From Zhengitettix transpicula (Eukaryota > Arthropoda > Insecta > Orthoptera > Tetrigidae), in assembly GCA_037074705.1 (NCBI GenBank), contig CM073591.1:132563032-132627031 (forward strand): a DNA stretch of 64,000 bases. Direction: 5' to 3'. This document shows, in pieces, positions 23,665 to 35,169 of this stretch (its first letter is position 1; each line of letters starts with the position of its first letter). Position numbers and translations under genes: made by a program. Below the pieces are notes generated by a model. That model was not told the origin of the DNA. It was given only the letters and a program-made list of their open reading frames with translations, and did not search any database.

Positions 23665-24063
23665 ATTTAGGAGGCTATCGACCAGCCAATACTGTTTTAA
23701 GAGTTGTATGTTCCGGGGTCGCAGACCTTTGGACATACGGTAAGAGTTGTTTACTGTTCCAATTGGAAAAGTCGGCCAGATGATTCCTAAACTGGTCGAG
23801 GAAAATAGAAAAACCCACAGCCCCCCATGGGAAGGGCATGGGACAAGTATCACAGACCCGACCTACCTGATGCAGGTTTTCTAGGGTTTGTCCTGCATTA
23901 CTTTTAGGTGAATGCGGGTTATGATCCTTAACCCACATCTCGGGGGCCTAGTTAACCCTTCGCTACCTTCCTCTATCCTTCTGCATCCTCCCTTTCAAAT
24001 CCCTTTCAATTTTACTAATGGAGAATTGCGACCACCTAGCCTGTTACTCAAAAAGAAAAAAAG
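23665..24063 (+). repeat. SINE-like repeat, copy I
   Basis: Plus-orientation copy with gtatgttccggggtcgcaga, cccgacctacctgatgcagg and the terminal block cctagcctgttactc. It ends in a clear A-rich tail, aaaaagaaaaaaag (about 24050-24063). This tail supports the strand given to the whole family. Confidence 0.86.
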
Positions 24064-25889
24064 CACTAATGCTAAACTAGGTAGTCATTTACATGATTTA
24101 TATATCATATACTTATATGTCAAGAATGAGGACAGTTGTCTTAACTTAAATCAACAGGTGGTATAGTCAGAACGGGTAAAAAAAAATTTCAAATTTTACG
24201 GCGTGAGACCTCTTTATTATAGGTCTAAACTTGGTATGAGCACTTCTAATAAACGTTTCTGACTCTAGTCCGTATATTTATCTATTTATAGAGTTGGTTA
24301 GCAACTCCAGCTATTCGATTTACATAATTATATTTGCATCATAAAGATTCATATAGCCTACAAATAATACGGTACAAGCCAAAAAAATTTATTTATTTTC
24401 TGGGGTATGGTAATTATAGGGTATTACTGTAAATGTGAACAAATCATTATTTATTTCATAAACTTGTAGCCAAGTGTCTCGATAGGGTCCATGACATTAA
24501 ACGAATATTAATGAAAGGCCACAGAATGTGAATATAGTTGCCGCGAATCAACCTATAATTCATATTTCATAAATAAATTTATTATATTCATTATATATTT
24601 CAATGTAATGAAACAACTTCGTGGAAAGCGTCTACAACGTCGTTTTAAGTGTGAAGAAAACGGCCAGACAAAAATATTCTAAGTAATGGCGATTACTTTA
24701 GCAAGTACTATCAAAATTTGGAATACGAGTATACGCATATTGTCCTACTTTCTCTCTTACTTATGTTTATTACACAAAACGCATGGTTTTATTAATAATG
24801 TTTTTCAAAATTCTTAATTCGCCTTGTATATTTGAGAATGGGTGAGTGCCTTGCTTGTTATTATGTTTTTTTTTTAAAAAAATGTATCTTTTCGGACTGT
24901 TGTCTATTCATGTAGTTTGTCATTTAACTTCACAGAATTTTTAACCTTGACCGATGTAAAAATAGGTACCGAAACGCCGGTTTACATAAACCTGTAATAA
25001 AAAAGTATTGTCTGTCAAAGGTCGTTTTTATTAATTCACTTAAATATTGCTAATCTTTCAGAACTTATTGATGTCGCCATAAGAAGTCATCACATTATAA
25101 CATTCATCTTTCTCACGCCCTGTATAATTATGGGCCGTCCGAAACGTTCCAACTGCTTCAATCTTAGTTATACATTAAGACGGTATTTGAACAAACAAAC
25201 GAAAACTCGACGTTGACACGCCAGAACACTATAATTATTAGCAGGAAGATTCTCATCGCAGTAACTTCTCAATTCAAATTAAATTGTCAAATTATTAGAT
25301 TAAATTCGATGCTCTGAAGCTATTTACTTCCTGTGTTCATTTGCAATGAGGCCAATCAAAATTATGGGCATTATTCATATTAATATTTTTCTAGATTGGG
25401 AACATAAATTTACGTAGTTTTCTTCGCCATTTGAATACCTTCAAAATTCAGCAAGCCAAATTAATTGATTCGAAATTTTATATTTTAGTTAAAATCTCTT
25501 GTAATGCTAAGCTACTTCTTTTCAAACCTGATTAGCAGTTGTCAATTAATACTATCACATTATGGGCTTTGTAATTCATACTGCTTTATTAACTCTTTAT
25601 GATTTGCGTCTTTATTTACATCCACTCATTTCGATTGTTTGATAATATGTTCCACGGATTGCCTGCCACATTCTTTATATACGTAGTCCGCCTACCTAAT
25701 AGCCACCTTCTGATTTAACATTATTTGTTAAACGCTAATCTCGAATTTCCGATAATAAATCGCCGAGACTTACAGAACGTCGTCTTTCCTCTCAAGCGTA
25801 TACACGAAGAAATACATCTGGATAACACTGAGAATTTTTCGAATATGCAGCTTTATTATTTATTTATTTAATGAAGTCTGGATTTATAA
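24064..25889. other. AT-rich stretch, nothing firm recognised
   Basis: Around 24955-24985 the plus strand has CCGATGT and ACCGAAACGCC, a weak hammerhead-like remnant. No gene or full element is seen. Confidence 0.4.
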
Positions 25890-26995
25890 GCGATTGCTAA
25901 ATAAATTATAATAATTAAAAATTGAGCTTTATTTAATTTATATTTAGAGAATTTGAAGAATTCACCTCACGTGAAGCGCCATTTGGGTAATAATTAAATG
26001 GAAGGCGTTAATTAAATGAAATAATAATCAAAAATTAACAATTAAAAAAATATTTATTTATTTTGTGGCAATAAAGATAATTACAACAAAATTTGAGATC
26101 TTTCTCTCTCTCAGGGCCTCTACTGGGTTTGACAAATTGATTTAAAAATCTTATTAACAATCAGTTCACAATTTACCTAAACAATATGTCGATAGAAAGA
26201 AATTAAAAGTAAATAAATTAACTCTGATTGACAATTAAAAGAGAACGAAATCTGACTTTATCCTTTAATTAAAGTTTACAATTAATCATTAGTTTTGGTT
26301 TTGTTACTTACGTAGTGTCATGCTGGTATCAGCATTCTGTTTTGTTTCGGAAGTACACTAATGCAAAATAATACCCTGATTCTAAAATGCCGACTCACAG
26401 ATTTTACACTATAAAAGTCAAAACTGATAGGCTCCCAGGAACTGGGATGATCCTCCTGAATGTCAGCTATCTGATGTCTGCTTGCTTTACCGGAATCCTA
26501 TGATTCGTAGATTCATTAGTCTTTTACTGAATTGGACGTAAACTGCAACGTATCTCCTTGACGATTTATTTTAACTGTTTATTCTTTCGGAGCGAACTAA
26601 CTTTTCTTTAGCTCCTGGCTGTAGACGTAAAAAAACTGACTTCCTTTCCTGGCTGGCTATACACGTAAACTGCTTTTACTTAGCGGTATTTATGAGGTAA
26701 TACTTCCGTGAATGTTTTTACTTTGTCTTAAATTCACAACTTTGTTTAATAATACATTAACGACGGCTAGTCTCTGCTCGAGTATTATTTGTTCCGTCAT
26801 CTGAAATGTCCCGCCACCAACTGACTCCTAGTGCTCTCGAGTTTTAGCGCGCATACGACATTTTTAACTTTTCGACAAAGCAAGTGAGCTCGCTTTTCCA
26901 TTGTCGCTTTGTTCGATCAGACCGTTATAATGGATTCCTCAAACAATTCAAATTTTATGTCCAAACAATTAATGGCCTAATTAATTGTCATTACA
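25890..26995 (-). repeat. LTR (copy a) with a remnant of 5' internal sequence
   Basis: The LTR covers about 25986-26995 and ends in ATTACA, followed by ATAT repeats. Its start, TGTAATAATT in the family, is mutated to GGGTAATAATT. Just outside (25957-25984) lies cacctcacgtgaagcgcc, a decayed form of the primer-binding-site region better kept at 53700-53717. That region follows an LTR on the element's own strand, so the element reads on the minus strand. Shared internal landmarks with the other copies are ctctactgggtttga, the gaacgaaatctgacttta block and caattaatggcctaattaat. No gag or pol remains. Confidence 0.78.
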
Positions 26996-27003
26996 ATATA
27001 TAT

Positions 27004-27781
27004 TGTAATAATCAATGGTATTTAATTAAATTATAGGAATAATTAACAATAGTGATTGAGCTTAAAAGGAATTTATTATTGTTGATAACTTTTACAATTT
27101 ACAAGACCTACTTTCATGCCGAATTTCATCCATTTAAACAAATACTTTAATTTTTATTTATTAATTCGTGGCATCTATGAACATACAGTTCTGATATCAT
27201 TTCAATCAAATACGTCTGATCTCTATATCTCAGGGTCACTACTGGGTTTGATAATTAGAACAAAATCAATGTATAAACTGACAATTAATAATTCAAATAT
27301 AAAAGTTAACCTAAAAAATATGAAAATAAGTGAAAATAAAACTGAACGAAATCTGACTTTACCCTTTTAATTATCGTTTAAAAATTTAGCAAAGTTTTGG
27401 TTACTCACGGACCGTCTGTCTGGTACCAGATCTCTCTCTTTTATCTTGAACACTAACACACTAAAAGGCCATTTTTTTACACTGACTCTACTTCATTCCA
27501 ATTTTAATACACACGCTTGAATTTCTTATCCTCAGCTATCTGGAACCTCGGATGAGCCTCCCCTTTCTGGTCAGCCAGCGGATGCCGGTTTCCTCACTGC
27601 GAAAATTGTTCTACCTTTTGCTTCCCAGTTTGCAAATTATTATGAAAATCTTTCCGTACAACTATTTGCTTGCTTTCATACAGGAACTCGCGATTTGCAA
27701 TTTATATTTGCAGACTTTACTGTTTGATGCTCTATCAATTTATAACAAAACAATTTAAGGGCCTAATTAATTATTACCACA
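27004..27781 (-). repeat. LTR (copy b), directly next to copy a
   Basis: Begins TGTAATAATCAATGG and ends ATTACCACA followed by a long AT run (27782-27803). It contains ctactgggtttgataat and the cgaaatctgactttaccc block. Only atatatat (26996-27003) separates it from copy a, and the two share orientation. It is shorter than the others (778 bp) and looks internally deleted. Confidence 0.78.
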
Positions 27782-28263
27782 ATATATATATATATATATA
27801 TATTCAGAAAAATATTTTTTTAAGAAGTAAACATCGTGATATTTAGTTTAAAACGAATCAATTGCTTCCGAGTTTTTCATTTGATCTCGAAAATGAGATC
27901 GTCTAGAGTTTGAAATTCACCAGTTATGATTTAACTTGTACAAAAGGAAAAATTAATGGTATCAGAATTTGAATAAGCATTTAGTACGTTTTGAACGTTC
28001 TATATGGTCACACTTGAAAGATTGGACTAATATAAATTACAATTTACTCTGAGAGTAATTCATACTATACCTAGTGAATGAATAGTACGTACTGTATTAA
28101 ACTATTTCTATGGCATGTGCTAAGTGGTTGTCTACTGTAGTCTAGCTCATGTTAAATGGAAAAGGTCCTTAATTTCATACAAAAGCTTGAATGGACATCG
28201 TAAAACTGGAAATTTGGAAGTTTTAGCGATCTCAGATTAAAATAAATATTTACTAATGATATT
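27782..28263. other. AT microsatellite then unrecognised AT-rich DNA
   Basis: An AT dinucleotide run occupies 27782-27803. The rest holds no recognised feature. Confidence 0.6.
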
Positions 28264-29285
28264 GTAATGACCACCAATATATGTAATGAAAGGATTTTGT
28301 AAATTATTTAATATTTGTAGTGTCAGTGTAATATTGTGGCCCAGGTATTGTAGGCAACAGTCATAATTGCGTAAGAATGTGGAGTGTTTCAGACGGTATT
28401 ATTGTCGGCGGTGTGTAATGTTGAAAGTTTTGAAGAAATGGACAGTCTGCGATGCGAGCTGTCCGGAGAAGGTTCGTTAAGTTTCTACTGAGCGATGACC
28501 GAGGTCGGTTAGAGTCCGATTGGTGCTGACCCACATCGGTAAGCAATATTGAACGAGATAAATGAATAAGTTTTGGTTGGAAACGTTTTACCGATTACTG
28601 ATTTAAATGATAGTATTACTGTTCGCCGAAATTTTTGGAAATCAAATGAGGATTGTCTGTAGTTTGATAGGGATTTAATCGCGTATGCTGACTTAAGTTG
28701 TGTAGGAAGTGTAATACTGTTTAATTAAAGTCATTTAATTAATTTGTAATCTAAACTCAAAAGTTAAAATAATTGGTGAAGTGAAAGATTTAGCGTAATA
28801 CGAGAACTGCTCCGATGTCTGATATATACAAAAATCCATTGTAAACCTTGCATAATATTCCTTACCGTCAGTTTTCTTATGTCCGTTTCATAGTGTAATA
28901 TTCAAGTAAATTCATTTCAATATTTTGTTATATTTTATAAATTTTGTTATTTCATTGCGGGTTCCTAGGCCCGAGAAGCGACCCTGAAGTTTTCAAGAAT
29001 ATCATTAAAGCCGTGGCATTCATGTATAAAAATTATGTATGAAAACTATCTAAATTTAAATTGTAATAAATTTTGCGCATTTAAAATTTGATGTGTTAGT
29101 AATCATTTCATTTATCAAATCAATAGTCAACAGATATTAGAGCCTTTTAATGAATTGTTTAAAGAAGTTCGATTTCCCTAATTGGTTACCACATTAATTG
29201 ACGCGTAATGTGGTGGCTACGTTTTCTACCTAATTGATTATCACATTAATTGGCATTACATCGCGGGGCTTTGATTTAAATCTAA
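28264..29285. repeat. dispersed repeat, copy 2 (uninterrupted)
   Basis: Matches copy 1 (12497-13830) in two blocks that here are separated by only about 130 bp. It starts near TGTAATGACCACC and contains gtaatgaaaggattttg, gaactgctccgatgtctg and gagaagcgaccctgaa. No open frame of note is present. The start resembles an LTR start (TGTAAT after gatat), but no matching end with a target duplication was found, so I leave the class open. Confidence 0.78.
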
Positions 29286-29335
29286 TTTTTTACCATATTC
29301 TGACTATTGAGACAACTTATAAATAAATATCAGCC

Positions 29336-29570
29336 AATTTAAAGTCATAAAAAGGATATTTATTTATGGAAAATTAAAATACGTTTCGTCGCTAACTTTG
29401 CGACCTTTTCAGGTTAAGTATAGCAAACTTTTGATAGCCGTGGCTGAAATACCAGTCAAGGAGAATGACCATTACTATCCAAATTTTGTTCTACTTCAAC
29501 CCGAAGATGTCGCAAAGTTAGCGACGAAACGTAGTTTAATTTTCCATAAATAAATATACTTTTTCTGGCT
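29336..29570. repeat. foldback repeat with paired hammerhead-like cores
   Basis: Arms of about 68-75 bp at about 29345-29418 and 29496-29570 are inverted copies (ggatatttatttatggaaaa and its complement). The right arm reads CCGAAGA, a GTCGC/GCGAC stem with loop AAAGTTA, then GAAACGTAG. The left arm on the minus strand reads CTGAAAA, the same stem and GAAACGT. Each core has one departure from CTGANGA. The stem sequence is kept in both. Confidence 0.78.
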
Positions 29571-31236
29571 TCAAATTGATTGTTGTTTTTTTATACGAAA
29601 TATTTACTTTGTTTATGCACACAATTATTATCTTTATTATTGAAGAACCGCGATACAGAAGTTATTACGCTTCTTTAGGAAATAATTCAATTTTTAAATA
29701 TAAAAGATATGTATATATTACGTAGAGTGGGGCATTAGAAAGACTTAGGAGCCGCATGGTAATAAAAAGGTTAGGAAATTCTGATCTGCTCCTAAATAAG
29801 TATCAAAGAAACATTCTGAGCTATAAAAACAATGAAAGGCATACCTTGAACGAAACGCGATAGTAATTACTTAATATTTTATTCCATTTAACTTTATTAG
29901 AGATATTAGCAAGGATTAAGAATTTGACAAGTGAGAACTTGCTTGACAATGGCGCCAGTTTGACGGGCGATAAGCTCTGGAGTCTGAGGAGAATCACAAA
30001 GCATACAATAATCTTGAAGCTAAGAATATGTATCAGAGAAGCCGTCACTACATAGGATGTAACGCGAAAAAAAGGTATTTAATGAGGACGCCGTGAATGA
30101 AAGAAAAGATAATACTTAACAATATCGAAGAACCTTGAATACTAATGCTTTTTAAGTAACACCATTACCACGGATGGATGTAACAAACGAGACAAATTGC
30201 GAGGTTCAAACATAGATATGATAGTGGAAAGATATATAAGTTATCTGGCGGTTATGAATAATCTAATAAAGCAGAAAAGTAAATCTTTCAAATTACTTAA
30301 TAACAAATTAATTAAAGTAAATACGACGTTTCGTACACTAATTTTGGACCTCATCAGGAAAATTAGGATACCATAATCTAAAATATTAGTTACAATGTGG
30401 AACTACCAGTTAGATTTAAAACGAAAAATATAATTACAATAATTATATATCGAAATTTAATTACAAATGAAATTACTAACAAATTATTAACATCGGAACC
30501 GAATCAGTTACTTCAAATACAACAGGTACAAATTAATCCAATATTCATAGATATTAATAAGTGAAGAACGTCAAAATTTATGAATATGTTTTGATTATGC
30601 ACCACACGTACTGATCCGTAGAGGTAAACAATGCCAACCCTGTAAGTGAAATATGAACACTTTAATCACGGAAGAATCGAATTGTTCCATATTATATTTT
30701 TAAGTAAGTTCGGTTTTTAACAATTTGTCAATAATTTTGTTTTTAAAATAAATTAGGATATATTGTTATTGTAATCATATTTTCATATTTAGGTATAACT
30801 GGTTTTTTAATAAGTTATAGATTTAATTGACTCAAAAATACGCCGGGAAAATATATTAGATGATGAAAGAATGTTGTCGAAGGATATATTCTTATTGATC
30901 ACAATAAGAGAGGGTGCAGTATAAAAGGATGGTAAGATAAGACATTGATAACTTCACATAAACTAGAAACTTAATTACGAGTTTGAGCAGCTGAGAAAAG
31001 CTGGAAAATTAGATAAAAAGTCTGACGTGCCTCAAATATGGTCACATAAATAACGGATTTCTTGGTAAAGTAATTTCCAGTTTTTATGTTGAGATTGTCT
31101 ATCGGTTTTCTTTAATCTACAGCTACATTTCGATACTGGAAATATTTTCCCATAAAGACTAAAAAGTTTATTACTTGAAGGCGATGTAGCTTTCTAAATA
31201 TTTTATTTAATTTCAAATTGATAAAGTACGTGGGCA
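29571..31236. other. AT-rich stretch with one hammerhead-like motif
   Basis: On the minus strand at about 30355-30318 the sequence reads CTGATGAGGTCC, a loop, GTACGAAACGTCGT. The two core boxes are perfect but the stem between them pairs poorly. No coding similarity was seen elsewhere. Confidence 0.5.
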
Positions 31237-31297
31237 CAGAGAGAGTGAGAGAGGGGGGGAAGGGGGGAGAGATAGGGGGAGAGGGAGATGGAGAGAG

Positions 31298-31356
<59 letters not shown>

Positions 31357-31362
31357 GAAAGA
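31237..31362. repeat. GA-rich microsatellite
   Basis: A GA/GGGA-rich array, impure in its first half and nearly pure (GA)n at about 31300-31340. The 98-codon minus frame rich in S, L and P is produced by this array and is not a gene. Confidence 0.95.
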
Positions 31363-32013
31363 ATTTGATACTCCTGATACAGGTGGAACCTCGCTGAAAA
31401 GTGAACACATGGAAACCAAGTATCTCAAAAGTTATATTTCTATGAGCAAATACAAATCCTGTAGCAATTACTTTGTCGATAAAACGATAAATAATAGGTT
31501 ATTATGTCGTACTTCGCAGTTTGGAAAAGGCCGTCTTTCGAAAAGATAATTCCAGAGTCGTTGCTAAGAATGTGTTGGTGAATAACAACATTAAATTTAT
31601 CAACCGTAATTTATACGTGGCGTAATCATATTAGAGATAATTGATCTATTATAAGACATGGCGACGTAACTGAAAAAAAAAGTCCACTATGTTGAAACTA
31701 TACGTTTAAAACTGGATTGTAGACTTAATAGACATACATTCATATTTTTATAATTGTGTTTATTTACTAACTCTTATTTATAGGGCAACAAACAACAAAA
31801 CGCAGACTGTCTTGATTAATACACGATAATGAATCGAGACATAAAAATTAATGCAACTACGCAAGTGTCGACTATAACATAGTTATTTTCTAATGACCTT
31901 TAACCTATAGTGCAACTGTTTAAGAGTTCTGACTACTTAATTGTGTTTTATAAACGTGCTGAGTATGCAACTGAACCAAAATAAATTCATACTTAATATT
32001 ATATTATATTATA
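31363..32013. other. AT-rich stretch, nothing recognised
   Basis: No feature seen. An AT-rich run, atattatattatat, sits directly before the Helitron-like start. Confidence 0.4.
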
Positions 32014-33518
32014 TCTAATAAATAAAGCAGAGCGTTTGTTTGTTTGTATGTTCCGCATAGAAATCTATACCCGTGGAGAAATTTTCACCAAACACGTGTT
32101 CTTTGCATGCAGGAAACAAACACTGTCGGTGTGAGACACGTCTATCACCCCCAGAAGCGGGGGTGGACGGGGTGAAAAAAGTCAAACATGCTAAAACAGC
32201 GATATTTTAGTCGGATAAATAATTTTAGGGTGGATTATACCGAAGTTATATGAGTACAATTTCAACCCCTTACAGCATGTAAAAAGAGCACCCTTAGGTT
32301 ACAAAAAAATAACGCGAATTAGAGACAAATACTGGGTTATGAATGTCGCTGAGTTTAATTATGACATTCAATTAGACATTTAAACGCGAGGGGTGGAGGT
32401 GGACGGGGGTGTAAATTTTGAAACATGAAATCACGGCCGATATTAGCGTTGGATAAATATTTTTCAGGGTTAATTAGATTGATAGTATTTCTCCCCTTGT
32501 TGTGTGTGTAAAATTTCAACCCCTTGCCGCATGAGGGGGGAGCACTCTTAGGGATGGGGATAGAGTTACAGATTCGAGTCAAATCAAAGGTAATGGATGT
32601 CGCTGAGTTTATTTACGACAATCTGGGCAACTCGCGGGGGTGGGCTGGGGTTGAAGGAGTTGGGCGGTGATGCGTGGGGGTAGAAATTTTAAAATATGTT
32701 AAATGGTTGATTTTTTGTAGAATAAATATATTTCGGGATCAGTGAGATAAATAATTTTTCTCTACACGTTCTCCGTGTATTACTACAACCCCTTTCGGTA
32801 TTGGGAGGGGAGCTCCCCTTCGGGTTGGGGGTAGAGTGGCATTACATCAAAATAACGCAAAACAATCGATCTTGAAGTCGAATCCGGGGTTATGGATATC
32901 AATGAGTTTAATTATAACATTCGACTAACCGTTTAACTCCCTCAAGGAGGTGTTGGTTGGATTGAAAATTTTCAAACATGTTAACCGGTCGATATTTGTG
33001 TAAAATAAATATTTGTCGGGGTCAATGACATTCATAATATTTCTACCGATTTTGTTTTAATTTCAAAATCTTGCGACATGGGAGGGGAGCACGCTTAGGG
33101 GTGGATTTTGGTGGAGCGTTACATGAAAATAACGCGAATAGACCGAGATTCGAGTCTGGGGTTATGCATGTCGCTGAGTTTCATCGTGACAAACTGGGTT
33201 ACGCGCGGTTGTGGTGGCGCTGGTGTTGGTGGGGGGTCTCGGTGGGGTAAAAATTTTCAAACAATATAACCGGGCGATTTTTGCGTGGAATAATTACTTT
33301 TTGTTTAACTCACAGTTGCGGGGGTGGAAATTTTCGTACACGTTGAAACGGCAATATTTTTGAATGAAATTATTTCAGGTTGAGTGAGTTAAACCCCTAA
33401 ATGAACACATATAGGTAACATAAAAATAACGCAAAAGCTACCTAGATTCGAGTCAAGTCGGGGGTTATGGATACATGACATCTCGGGCAATGCCGGGCAT
33501 TGCCGGGCACCCAGCTAG
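32014..33518 (+). mobile_element. Helitron-like element with about 280-bp internal tandem units
   Basis: It starts TCTAATAAATAAAG after an A and ends in gccgggcacccagCTAG before a T, matching the A|TC...CTAG|T insertion pattern of Helitrons. The GC-rich gccgggcattgccgggc lies just before the end, where a hairpin is expected. Inside, about five units repeat at spacings of roughly 254, 300, 271 and 302 bp, each carrying a variant of atgtcgctgagtttaatt, aaaataacgcgaat and a poly-G block. No Rep/helicase coding is present, so this would be a non-autonomous copy. A related partial copy lies at 55985. Confidence 0.78.
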
Positions 33519-33701
33519 TATATAATATTATAAAGTGAATATAATATTTAAAAATTTATTCAGCGTCATATCATTTAATCACGCATTTCAGGGCAATTCT
33601 GATTGCTAGAACTGTAGAATTTATCGAAGGCAATCGGTGAGATCGTGTGAACAGATAGGGAAATAATTGACCCGAAATTTGTCCCATGCATTTATATATA
33701 T
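33519..33701. other. short AT-rich spacer
   Basis: Lies between the Helitron-like end and LTR copy c. Nothing recognised. It ends in tatatat, which supplies the ATAT target of the LTR. Confidence 0.5.
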
Positions 33702-34969
33702 TGTAATAATCACACGGGTATCAAAATAAAAAAATTATATTCTTAACAAACAAACAAATTTTATTTATCAAAAATTAGCAATTTATACAATTTAAAATTA
33801 TAAAAAGGATCTCAATCTCTCATGGGTCTTTACTGGGTTTGATAACGGACAGAACATTTAAATAATCAAAGAACCCAACATTTATCTTTAAATTAAAAAG
33901 AAATATTTATTCGTCTAGTACATAGACGAAATTAATTATTGACAAACTTATTCTACCAGATTGATTTTAAATTTAAAAGAGTTTATTTTATTAACACAAA
34001 ATAAAAGAACGATATCTGACTGTATCTTTTAATTCGGTTTACACATATTAATACCATGAAATTTCAACTTACGATTACTCAGGAAAATTTGGCTCGTTCA
34101 TACACACACACTTAATAGGCGGGACGTTTTAAACACTGACTCTGACACACACTGTTGGTTTGATGAAAGCTGGTTCTCCGTTCGTGAAGGACATATCACT
34201 TGCTCGTGGTGAAAACTACTCGACGCTGGATGCAGTGTCCTGGTCTCCTACCATCTAATACAGTCGTCTAATTTTGATATTACAACAGATTAGACTTCAG
34301 CATACAAAAATGTTTATCGTTGAATATTTTTCTATTTCTTTCGCAGGCTGCAAAATTTCTCCATTCTTGGTGCTCGCCGTACGCCTCCACAACTCTAACT
34401 CCAAACTCCAACTAACTCCAATCTCGGTGCTCGCGGTACGCCTCCCCAACTCTAACTCCAACTCACTCTTACAAAAGCCGCTCTCGTTTATATATCCCAG
34501 TCTCTTCCTTTTTCCTTTGTTCCAAAACTACGTCGCAACTGCCCGATGACAGTTTCCTCCATTATCCCGAGATTTACATTATGCAGCTGCAGTTCCTTAG
34601 TTAGCAAATAGCTCGCTACTCTGTCTTGTCCCAAAGCCGACCATCGAGACAGGTCTAATTTGTCTTTGCACCCTCAATTACGTTGAACTTGTCTTCTCAC
34701 CCCCGCACGCACGTGCGCTGTTCTAAATTCTCCATACCGCCCAAACTGCACCCTCAATCCTAAGTAAACAACATTACAAACTGTTCTTTGAACTGTCCAG
34801 GCCATTAATCAGAAACAATGCCTGCCTTAACAGATTTATCTTGTGACAGGCCACCCGCATGTGCCTTGCTCTGAATTCTCAATACCAATCCTAAGTAGAC
34901 AACATTACAACTTCCTCCGACGGCCAAGACCATTAATCTGAAACAATGCCTTTCCTTCAAGGCATTACA
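33702..34969 (-). repeat. solo LTR (copy c), ATAT duplication, internal tandem duplication
   Basis: Begins TGTAATAATCAC and ends GGCATTACA, with ATAT on both sides (33698-33701 and 34970-34973), the 4-bp duplication expected of Ty3/gypsy-type elements. It contains ctttactgggtttgataa and the aacgatatctgactgtatct block of the family. At 1268 bp it is longer than the others. About 34720-34830 and 34862-34960 are diverged tandem copies sharing caacattacaa and ttaatcngaaacaatgcct. No internal region is attached. Confidence 0.85.
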
Positions 34970-35169
34970 ATATATATGGTACACGGCAACTTCTAAATGA
35001 CCTGAAGTAGGTAACCAAATTAATGGGTCGGTGCATAACTCCTTGCCGTTCATTAGATTGGCACCACTGATTAGTGAATCATTTTTATTTCAATATTCAA
35101 TTAATTTTCTTCTGTTTGGAGTTTGGATTTTGGTAAAATGAACTTGTATGTTGTTAACAGCTCGTTTTG

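Noticed and set aside
24600..24720. Plus-strand QLRGKRLQRRFKCEENGQT resembling the C-terminal tail of some DDE transposases
   Set aside because: Fewer than 20 residues, no catalytic motif upstream and no TIR. Too weak to call.
28264..29268. Reading the dispersed repeat as an LTR (TGTAAT start, GGCATTACA near the end)
   Set aside because: No ATAT follows the end, and similarity to copy 1 continues past it. Copy 1 has no TG start.
31112..31408. 98-codon frame rich in S, L and P
   Set aside because: Produced by the GA microsatellite.
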